Origin: Pseudocercospora fijiensis CIRAD86
Taxonomy: Eukaryota > Ascomycota > Dothideomycetes > Mycosphaerellales > Mycosphaerellaceae
DNA: 64,000 bases
Reading direction: 5' to 3'
Assembly: GCF_000340215.1 (NCBI RefSeq)
Contig: NW_006921532.1
Coordinates: 5,807,094-5,871,093, forward strand
The number at the start of each line of letters is the position of its first letter. Position 1 is the first letter of the stretch. Shown here one piece after another: positions 12,181 through 21,579 of the stretch. The position numbers were made by a program, and so were the translations under genes. Under the pieces are notes generated by a model. It had not been told where the DNA came from, made no database searches, and saw only the letters and a list, made by a program, of their open reading frames with translations.

Positions 12181-14991
12181 ATGTCTTCCGGCGCCCCGAA
12201 TCCGCTAGGCGCTAGTAGTAGCAACGACCTACCTGCCCCTATTAACCTAAGCCTAGCCGCCCTAGTCCCGATCGAAGCCCTATCCGATAGCGCCTTAGCT
12301 ACTATAACTAGCCTCGAGCACTGCTTCTAGATCGTTACCGCCCTTAAAGACCCTTAAGAGAAGATCTAGAACGCTCGTACCCTACTACGCGTTATTAATA
12401 GGAACATTAAGAAGGCTGCTATCTTAGTTGCGTACGGTATAAACAACTTGCGTTAGTCTATCGGTAAGCGTATCTTTAAGCGCGAGGTTCTTAACGATAT
12501 AGATATCGAATAAGCCTTTCCTATCGTCTATAGCCTCGAGATAGCCGGTACCTAGATTCGCTTACGCTTTAAGACCCTCGACTAGGCCTTCGAATACTAG
12601 GGAGGACTAAGCAGTCTTCCTAAGAGCCTTGTTAACTTCGCCTACGGTAGACAAGAGCGTGCTAAGCAGGTCTCTTCGTTCGTTAACAAGTATAAGGTCC
12701 GTCGTTAAGGCGCCGAGTATCTTTCCCGTACTATAATCTATCGCGTATCTACCGCTAGTAAGAAGGTAGGCAAGCAGCTACTTAACTTATTCTTTACGCT
12801 TAACGACTTTACGACAGCCTACTAGAAGAAGTACTACGATACGATTGTCTAGGTCGATCTTAACGTATAGATAACTAAGGATCTACTAAAAGAGAAGGGC
12901 TATCGTATTAATAGTATAGGCTTTATTGTTAAGGGTTAAGAGGCTCCTATCGTTAATGTCCTTAAACGTAAGGCTCTTCGCCTAGAAACTGAGGCCGATA
13001 CGGCTACTAGTCTTACGCTCGCTATAGAAATGTAGGCTAAAGATCGTCGCTCGACCCGTAACTATAAGGTCCCTTAGGAAGTTTAAGACGAGCGCGCTAA
13101 GGCCGAAGTAGCGCGCAAGAAGGTATTGTATACTCGCTAGGCCCTCCGTAAGGCTACTAAGAAGTATAGCACTCCTTCTAGTACCGACTATAGTACTAAC
13201 TATAGTACTAACTATAGTAACTCGGATATTAATATACTAGATGCACTACTAGAAGATATCTCCTCCGAAGGCTCCTTTAGCGAGCGTAGAGATAGAGGCC
13301 TCTCGCTAATCCTATTAACTAAGAATATCTATAGTTCTTGCAAGGGCGACTCTATTGCGCACCTTATTACTAATATCGATATAGTTTCTAAAGCCGATAT
13401 AGGCAAAGCTCCTACCGCCCTATCTATCTGTTAATAGCTCGACGACCTTAGTAAGCTAGGTAAAGAGCGGTTTACTATATATACTAACTATATTAAGAAG
13501 GCCGCTAAGGTCTGTAGTCTCTATGCTAGTACTAAGGCGAGTGTCCTTGTCGGTCGCCTATTAAAGATTAGTCGCGAGGTTGCTAATTAGGATGCCTTTA
13601 CTACCCTTAAGACTAGTTATACTAACTAGTTTCCTAGACGCCCTACTACCGCCCCGATCTCCCTAGGACTCTACGTATTTAACCCTACTAGTACTATTAC
13701 TCGCGATCTTATACTAACTAAGCGTCGGTGCAAGTTAATTACTAGTATTCTCGGCTAAGGCACTTCCTTCGACCGTTTTCGTTAGACTAGCAATGCTATC
13801 TTCCCTCGAGTCTTCGGTTAGATATAGTCGCCTCGTAGAGCGCACCTTCCTCTTATCGTCGACCTAATATAGAAGGAGTTTCGTATATTCTTTTAGTATA
13901 TACGTAAACTACCTAAGTCTAAGTAGGAAGGCCGTAATGCCCTTTAAACCTATAGAGTAAGCAACTAAATCGTCCGTTAGCATCCCGCTTTGTAGCTCTT
14001 AGCCGTTGCCCTTCGACCTAATTACGTATACGAGCTTATCTCCGTCCCTAAGCCTACTAAGTACTTTAAGGTAGGTAATAGCGGTTATAAGAACTACCCT
14101 ACTAAAGAGACTTCTCGTCTCGGACAAGATATAGTTAAGCTCGTAGCTAGTAAGGGTGCTAGCTATCTACGTATTAAGGTTTCTCTTATATCTAAAGATA
14201 AGACTACCTATTTAACTATTGTCGAGGGTATATACGAACTAGAGGTCTTCGAGAACTAGGTTAAGAAGCTTAATACCCGTAGCCTAGTTCTACTAAACAA
14301 GATTAGCAAGCTTACTAATAAGCACTTTACTAACGACGACCTCGGTTATATATTCGATAGATAGCCTAACGAAGGCGAGGTAGCTTAGTAGATCCTTAAC
14401 CCTCTAAAGGAATGCGAGGTCTCTATTTAGATGCTATACCTTCCGTATAGCGATCTAAAGCCCGAGAGCGACCGTATATTAATCGACCTAGGCTACTCTC
14501 GTATTATCGACAGCACTAAGATTAAGGGCTACGACAACTTAACCGTCGCTAAGGTTGCTAAGGCGTACCGCAATCTAACCGCCCTTCTAGGTTCTAACAC
14601 CTTCGTACCGTTCGCCTTCCCTACCGCTATCTTAGTCGAAGGCCTTAGTTACATTTCCGATGCCCTAGTCGGTAGAATTCCTTAGTTAAGTTACGTTATT
14701 TAGAACAAAGTTAAACAAATCCTCTAGTTTAGTAAGGAGGAGCTTAAGGACTATCTACGCGAGTAGGAGAAGGCTATATAGGACAAGGCTACTAATCTCC
14801 TCGTTAATTAAGCTTACTTCGAGGCAGAGTACTTTAGTGCTAATAGCTTTAATACCTACGGAGGAGTTTAGGACAGTCGACTAGCTAATAAGGTTATTGC
14901 TAGTAAGGATTACGGTATATTAAAGCAGCAGTAAGTTAGCGTAGTAGATTAGATGCTTAGGAAGTTGTTTTTGTATATTAATAGAGTCTAG
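12181..14991 (+). pseudogene. ORF3 of the LTR element: about 936 codons, no recognised family
   Basis: Directly downstream of pol, one frame (codon starts leaving remainder 1) stays in phase for 2.8 kb and is interrupted only by TAG/TAA. The ancestral element therefore carried a third long protein gene. The ATG at 12,181 (MSSGAPNPLGASSSN) is the first in frame, and upstream in-frame codons to 12,121 are also open. The conceptual product has a Ser/Ala-rich start, a Lys/Arg-rich central part, a low-complexity YSTNYSTNYS stretch (about 13,185-13,215) and a better conserved C-terminal part (LPYSDLKPESDRILIDLGYS, about 14,445-14,500). I see no clear signal peptide, envelope-like transmembrane segment, zinc finger or nuclease motif, so I do not assign a function. 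The frame stops at TAG 14,989-14,991; if that is a RIP product the frame continues to TAA at 15,049. Confidence 0.8.
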
Positions 14992-14994
14992 GAA

Positions 14995-15019
14995 CAATGC
15001 TACTCCGGGGGTGTTATTG
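14995..15019. repeat. GC-core palindrome, copy 5
   Basis: A 25-nt version (CAATGCTACTCC then GGGGGTGTTATTG) immediately after the ORF3 stop. The right arm matches copy 2 (GGGGTGTTATT). A gagtcta heptamer occurs on both sides (14,984-14,990 and 15,022-15,028). Confidence 0.75.
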
Positions 15020-15115
15020 CGGAGTCTATAAAAGATAGCCTTAGCTAAGATGCCTAAGGTTACTATATAACTGTTTGTTTTAAGCGTACAATATAAAGCG
15101 TATCTAGTTAGATAC

Positions 15116-15130
15116 GAAGAAAGGGAGGGA
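15116..15130 (+). other. Polypurine tract of the LTR element
   Basis: GAAGAAAGGGAGGGA directly abuts the 3' LTR. This is the expected place and composition for the plus-strand primer of reverse transcription. Confidence 0.8.
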
Positions 15131-15410
15131 TATTAGCTAGTAACCGGCCCTATATACCTAGGCTAAGTTTTAAGCCTATATAAGAGGCCTCCTTCTGCAT
15201 TGTAGATAGAGCACTAACCTCGTATAGCACATTGTTTATATTACACTTCTATAATGCCTATGTTGTAGGGCTCTAGTTATTAGCCTAAGCAACCGTCTTA
15301 TTATCCTATTATGCTAAACATAGCTGCCTATATTGCTATAGGTTATGTTACCCTCGGTAGCCTATACTATTACTACTAGTAGTAGTAGTAGTGTTAGTTT
15401 CCGTCCTTTA
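15131..15410 (+). repeat. 3' LTR (280 bp)
   Basis: Same length and ends as the 5' LTR. It differs at 11 positions, all RIP-type transitions, with some sites mutated in one copy and some in the other. Confidence 0.95.
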
Positions 15411-16938
15411 CTATATTAATATTACGCATTGCGATAGAACGGTATCGTTCGTCGAAGTCGTAGTTCTCGAATACCGCCTTTAGCTCCGGTCCGAATACAA
15501 CACCTAATGCCTAGTCTATATAATATAGCGAGAGGTATTTACGAGTCCTATCCTTCGCATTATCGGCAAGGTTGTCTAGTATATACTTATAGCTAAGCTA
15601 TAGGTCTAGATTTAGTATATCCTTAGTTAGACCTTCTTCTAGGATGCGCTTATTAATGCTAATATATAATGTAGTTATATTTAGCATCTCCGTGCGATCG
15701 CCTTGTTTCTAGATACCCTTGCGATTCTTCTACTTTACGAGATTGTCGTATACCGAGAAACTCCGCTTATTACGAGCTATTACAATAACGCGCTAGTCCT
15801 AAACCGCCTTAGTCTTCCGCATTAGCACCTAGATCGTGCGAGCGGCGCTAGACAAGCCTATATTGTTAATAACACTAATAATATAGTATAGCATACCGCT
15901 AGTAACTAAATATAGGCCGAATTGCTTACTAAATACGGACGCCTTCTTTAGCGAGATCGAACGAACAGCTATCTATATTATTACCGCGATACGCTTATAG
16001 AGGCGATCCTACTTATATAGAAGCTATATATCTTCCTTATCGATCGAGACCTTCTTATTTAGAAGCAGCTTACGTAGAAGGTTAACCTAGGTTAGCGCTA
16101 CCTCTTTAATAATACTGTATATCTCCTGTAAGTTAACCTCCTATATCGAATCCTCTAGCTTATACTAGTTAAAGAATCGCTTGCTAATAAGCTTCTTTAG
16201 CTTATTACGAATAACCCGAGCTAAGACGATATACTTATATTTTAGTACAGCTATAGACTAGCGAATATAGTTGCGATAGGTCTTGTTTAGCTTCTCGCTA
16301 TACCTATTAAACATTATTATCTACTGCTTTAGCGGCAACCTAGCGCGCTTTATCTCTCCGAAGATATTAGTATACTTCTACTCGTAGGTACGACGATAGC
16401 TACGGATACGCTAAGTGCCTCGAGTCGTCCGATTGCCGCGATCTCTGCCTTGCTAAAGACCTACGGCGGCGGCGGCGGCTAGTCTCGCCTACTATCGAGT
16501 CTAGTAGCGTAGAGCTACTATACCGCTAGTATCTTCCGCTTGTTTATTATCCGCCTACTTATTACTATTATCGCTATCCTCGTTATCGTTATCGCTAAAT
16601 AGATTAATAGCCTTATCTTCCTTAATAGGAGCCTCTTCCGCCTCTTCTAATACGATATTATTATCGCTTATCTTATCCTACTTATACGCCTCTAGCTCGT
16701 ATATATCCTTATTAGCGACCGCTTATAACAATGCCTCTCGACGCGCTTCGTCTTTATTGCGCTTATTGCGCTCGTTCTACTAAAGGGCAAGGTCCGTATT
16801 AAGCGTAGCCTATATCTCCGCCTACTAATCGGAGTCTAAGTTTATTTTAGATAGCGGCTCAGATAAGAGGTTAGAGTCGAGGTATAGCGGCGCTAGACCG
16901 GATAGCGCGTTAGGCAGGTTAGAGTTAGAGTTAGACAT
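15411..16938 (-). pseudogene. DUF6589-like gene, 5' part (split by LTR element)
   Basis: The frame begins at ATG 16,938 (MSNSNSNLPNALSGLAPLYL) and runs down to the LTR at 15,411 with only RIP-type stops. Features are a Glu/Asp-rich stretch (NNIVLEEAEEAPIKEDKAIN, about 16,660-16,600), an Ala run followed by an Arg/Gly-rich segment (about 16,470-16,430), and a long helical Lys/Ile-rich region. If the LTR element and one 4-bp target duplication are removed, this part joins the 3' part at 3,083 in the same frame, giving 1,183 codons including the stop. It is a nuclear gene or element gene that was intact in length when the retrotransposon landed. Confidence 0.65.
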
Positions 16939-18280
16939 ATTAGCGGCAATAATAGTGCTAGACGCGAGTACTAGCGGCAGTGCGAGTGCTAGATGCGAGT
17001 ATTAGATACAAGTGTTAGATGCGAGTGTTAGATGCGAGTATTAGATGCAAGTATTAGACGCGAGCGCTAGCGGCAGTGCGAGTACTAAATACAGGCAGAA
17101 GAACGTAGGAGCAGGAAGAAGAGACGAAGAAGGGCGTCCGTACTACTATTATACCTATAGCTTAAAGCAGCAAGGCTTTATTAGTTAGACCTACTTAACT
17201 AAGGAAGTATAAAGCGCTTAGTTTACGACTTACGATTTACATATAAAGACAGTAGTAAGTACGATTAGTCGCAACGCCGACAAGACTTCGTTAATATATA
17301 GTAGCAGTAGTAGTAGTAGCAGTAGCACCTCTACAAATACGAGATCGATTAATGCGGTATATACGATATTAATTAGCGCGATAAACGACAACCTATAGGA
17401 AGCCGTATACGAGAATCTTCTACTGCTTAGCGCAGAACGGAGCGCAATTAGCGATAAGTATAATCTACGATAGCCTATAGTACTAGCCTATAGTGCTAGC
17501 CTATAATACTAGCCTATAATGCTAGCCTATAGTACTAGCTTTTGTCGATAGATTTAAGCTAGCTAAATAGCCTCCGCTACGTAGACACAATATAACAACA
17601 CTACGCTCTACGTATATATCGCTCGTATTAAGGTGATCTAGAAATAGCCGCTCTATAACCTCCGTATTGTCGCTTATCGATATTCGAAGGTCTTAATTCT
17701 AGCAAATAAGTTAGCTTCGCTCGAGGGCTAGTATTTAGTAGGCAGGCATTAGGGACATATATAGTCTATACAAACAGTATTTAGAAATGGTCGCTCTACA
17801 ATCTCCTAGTCTTAGATATATATATTTCGTGTATTAGATGTTAGGTAGTTAGATACTATACTAACCCGTCGCATACCTATAGCTACCTATATTAAATATT
17901 ACTTATTTTCTTAACAACTACGCGTTGCATTTAAATACTGTATATATAGAATAACTCAGAATTAACGGGATAATAAGATGCGAGTGCTAAATTACGAGAT
18001 TTTACGCTAGTTAATGACCTAGTATTTTTATAAGGACTGCCTCTATAGCTTTGCGACATTTGTCCTTAGACCCTTGCTAGTACAAGGAGGTTAGTATAGT
18101 AGTATAGGTCCGGTCGCGTAGTAGTCCGATATAGATTAGTAGTAGTAGTAGTAGTAGTAGTAGAAGGAGCATAGTAGTAGAAGGTAGGTAGAAGACCTAT
18201 ACCTACTATACTTCCTTGCGCTTAGTTAGTAAGGGTCTAAACCGGAAATAGGCTATAGTCTGCCTACTATCTCGCACGTT
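16939..18280. repeat. Non-coding repeat-rich spacer
   Basis: Upstream of the DUF6589-like gene are degenerate tandem units around gcgagtattagatg (about 16,960-17,085), a 16-bp unit (agtactagcctatagt) repeated about five times at 17,477-17,540, and AGT triplet runs at about 17,298-17,330 and 18,130-18,165. No coding frame survives even allowing RIP stops. Confidence 0.7.
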
Positions 18281-18289
18281 ATTCTTCTA

Positions 18290-20930
18290 CCTATAATCGA
18301 GCGTTCTTACGTACTCGGAGGTCTTTAATCTCTCGGCGGAGTAAGTCTAGCTTAGAAGGAGGCTCTAGTGCCTTTAGAAGTAAAGACTTAACTCGTAGAT
18401 TATAGCACTTAAAGCCGCTTAGATAGCAAGCAGAGCTATACGTACGATTAGCCTTCTAGTAAGGGTATTGTTAAGTGCGGTATTGGCTCTTAACGTACTT
18501 ATAGTACTTAACGGTCGTCCTTAGCTAAGTAAGTAAGATACTAGGCTCGAGTATAAACTTAGTTGTTCTAGCTATCGCTATCTTCTATTGCTTAGCGACT
18601 ACTATCTTATTTAGGTCGTCTAATTCGCGAGCTATAGTAGCGCGCTTTGTTATATACAATATAGCTCCGCTAGTAAGAGGTTTGCGGTTACTAAAGATTA
18701 TCTCTAGCTCTTATAGACGGACTGTTCTATAGAAGTCGATAAACTAGTGCTTATAGAAGTAACTTAGTAATAGAACGGCGCGATTGCCGCCTATCTTAAT
18801 AAGCTTTATTAAGTCGTAGATATACGGATAACTATAGGTCTTGCGAAGGTAATCGTTATAGCGGTACTATAGATAGCTATACGGGAACGCTAAGTGCTTT
18901 ACCTCGTTACCGTTATCGTTAGTTATAGTAAGTAGAAGGTCGTTAGCTCGTAAATATAGTGCCTTTACCTCGAGCAAGCAATAGTCGCTTATTATACGAG
19001 ATACACTCGCCTAGAATAGTCTAGTTAGTGCCTTATTATACCTCTTTAGGTTCTTAGTAAGGGTAATACGACGGCGGTCGTAACCTTCTTGCTACTATTG
19101 CAATAGGCTCTTAAAGAGCGTAAAGATGTCGTAGCGGCTACTATAGTTAAGCTACTATTTAATACGTCTATATATAGCTTCAACTCGAGAGGTTGTCTTA
19201 TAACTAAAGTAAAGAACCTCGTTAGTCTAGCAGTCGACAATATAAGCCTTATATCGCTACTAGTTGTTATAAAGATAGGTCTTAAATATAGGATATACGT
19301 TGTCTAACTTCTTTACGTTCTCGTTAAACTCCTATTTAGTTTAACTGTAGATAGTATACGTAAAGAGCCGTAGAAACTTGCTAGTTTAAGGGCTGTCTGT
19401 CTAATAACCGTCGCTCTTAACTTAACTAAACTCGCCTCGTTCCTTACGGACTCGAGTTAATATGTCTTGTTATAGATGCTAGTTATATACGATATTAGTA
19501 GACTCCGGAAACACCTCCTTAATAGCACCTATAAGAGCTTCTTTACGGTTAGTACTAATAACCGATAGTATAGCGCAATCTGCTTATTTAAGGCCCTTCT
19601 AGATAGCCTTTAAGAGCGTAACAAAGTCTAGCCTATCTAGCTTCGGACGGATAAGACTAACGCCTAATTTAATAGTGTTATTTATAGGACTAGTACTAAC
19701 AATGTCTATTAACTCGAGGTTATAGATATTCGTAGAGTATGTCGTGTCTAAGATAAGCGTATATAGCGTGTTCTTAAAGGCCTCTATTAAGCGAGGATAG
19801 AGGGTAACTATATACCGAATAGCTCTATTTTCCGGGTTCTCGATAATATCGTAAAAGATAGTATAGTCGTCTAGTAACTAAACTATACGTTTAGCCTAGT
19901 TTAGCTATCGACGTGCCTTAATATTACGAGTCTAGGCAATATTGTTAATGTCCTTCGGCTTTAGGAGAATACTACGGCCTCGAAAGTATACTATAATCTT
20001 CGAGGTTAGTATTCGGGCTTACTAAAGCCGCTCGAGTTGCTTAAGAAACTGCACTATTCTCGACTGCCTTCTATAGATAGTAAGGGCAATAACGTCGTCC
20101 TTCTCGTAGTTACAGAAACAGTACTCTTCTTCCGTAGAATAGCGAATAACTTACTAACCTTCGGGCTAGCTAGGGTCGATAGCAACTACGTAGAAGTAGA
20201 ACTTATAATCTATCTTCTTCGAGTTTAACTTCCGCTTTATTACTCCTTCCTTCTAGGTACGCTTATCTAGTAAGCCGAAGTAACTATATACCTAGCGGTA
20301 GCGATATTTAAGACTATCCTTATTCTTCTACGGCTTATACTGCTTAAACTCGAATCTAGTCGCCTTTCCGAAGATATAGATATACGACTCGAGGGCTCGA
20401 TATAACGGAAATTGCGACTTAAGTAGTATTAGACTACGAGAGCGCTCCTTTAACAAGAATAGGTGCTTCTAAGGGCGTAGTAACACTAACCGATAATCTA
20501 GTAGATTAATACGCTCGCGCGGTAGCGATAGTAAGCGTAAGTAGCCTTAAATATATATCTCCGAGACAAATTAAACCTTTTCCTACGATTTAATACCTTT
20601 AATACCTTTAGCACCTTTAGCGCCTTTAGTACCTTTAGTATCTTTAGCACCTTTAGTACCTTTAGTACCTTTAGCGCCTTCTTTAGCGCCTTTAGTACCT
20701 TTAGTACCTTTAGTACCTTTAGTACCTTTAGCACCTTTAGTACCTTTAGCGCCTTTAGCGCCTTTAGCGCCTTCTTTAATACCTTTAGTACCTTTAATAC
20801 CTTCTACTACTACCGCCTCCGCCGCCGCTACTACTACGATACCGCTACTAGCGATAACTTCTTCGAGAAACTCGTCGTACGATAGAGATTTAGCTATTTT
20901 CGATAGTTACTAGGCAATCTACTATAGAAG
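18290..20930 (-). pseudogene. Mutator-like (MULE) transposase remnant
   Basis: Read on the minus strand with RIP stops allowed, one frame contains a FAR1/WRKY-like N-terminal segment (FGKATRFEFKQYKP, about 20,365-20,325, then RKLNSKK) and a DDE-type MULE core beginning LILDTTYSTNIYNLELIDIV (about 19,757-19,700), followed by SPINNTIKLGVSLIRPKLD. The first D of DTTY matches the conserved D-x-T-Y of MULE transposases. Upstream of the N-terminal domain the frame passes through a long Gly-x-Lys repeat (20,588-20,810). The limits of the element and its terminal repeats were not resolved. It is inactivated by many TAG/TAA codons. Confidence 0.75.
20588..20810 (-). repeat. 9-bp minisatellite coding a Gly-Thr/Ala-Lys tract
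   Basis: About 24 copies of a 9-bp unit (cctttagta / cctttagcg on the plus strand). In the transposase frame the unit reads Gly-Thr-Lys or Gly-Ala-Lys, a collagen-like triplet, with occasional Glu insertions (GAKEGAK). The other minus frame reads Leu-Lys-Val and is not the coding frame. Confidence 0.75.
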
Positions 20931-21579
20931 GGGGAAGAAATGCGAATTTTAGGTATATAGTAGATTCGAGCAGAATTCCTTTCTAGGTAACGCGCTACGC
21001 GCCTGTTAATAATACTAACTAAGAACGGAAATAGCCTATATTAGGTAGAAAGAGTACGTAATTCTATATAAAGCCGATTCTACAATAGTGCTAGTACCGG
21101 GATATACTAGGGCTCGGGCGGATAGCTAGGGCTTAGTTTAGTAGCTAGGCCCTTAAATACTCGGTAGAGCGGCTCCGCGATCTAGCTCTTAGCGATTCTA
21201 TTAAGTATTAAGGGCATCGCCTATAGGGGAGGCTAGGAGTATAGTAACTTAGCTAATATTATGCACCGCCTAAGAATTACAAGCTCTACTCGATACAATA
21301 TTACAAGCAGTAACGTAATAGATACATTTATAAAGCAAGTTAATAAACGACAAATATATCCCTTTAAAAGTTCGTCGGCTAGAGTAGTTTATATAAGAGC
21401 CCCTATATAGCTAGGGTATGTAGGACGCGCTTTGCTATAGATAGTATAGTAAATTATCGCTTGCTAGGCTAGTATTAGGGATAGCGCTATTGCTATTTTT
21501 TATACTCCGTAACCGGCTCTTCTTTAACTTGTTAGTTATCCGATTAACTTTAAGCCTCGAAGGCTATTTTAACTGCTCT

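Larger units (their letters stand above)
3088..15410 (+). mobile_element. Complete Ty3/gypsy-type LTR retrotransposon, 12.3 kb
   Basis: Two 280-bp LTRs in direct orientation bound a plus-strand coding interior with gag, aspartic protease, reverse transcriptase/RNase H and integrase in that order, the Ty3/gypsy arrangement. A 4-bp target duplication flanks it (ctgt at 3,084-3,087 and ctat at 15,411-15,414, differing by one RIP-type transition). A purine-rich tract lies just before the 3' LTR. At 12.3 kb it is far longer than most fungal gypsy elements (usually about 5.5-8 kb). The excess is a third frame of about 940 codons after pol plus non-coding spacers. The element is inserted in a minus-strand gene and is fully RIP-inactivated. 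Confidence 0.93.

Noticed and set aside
20498..20734. Minus-strand ORF of Leu-Lys-Val repeats resembling an amphipathic coiled coil.
   Set aside because: It is the wrong frame of a 9-bp minisatellite. The neighbouring MULE coding frame reads Gly-x-Lys.
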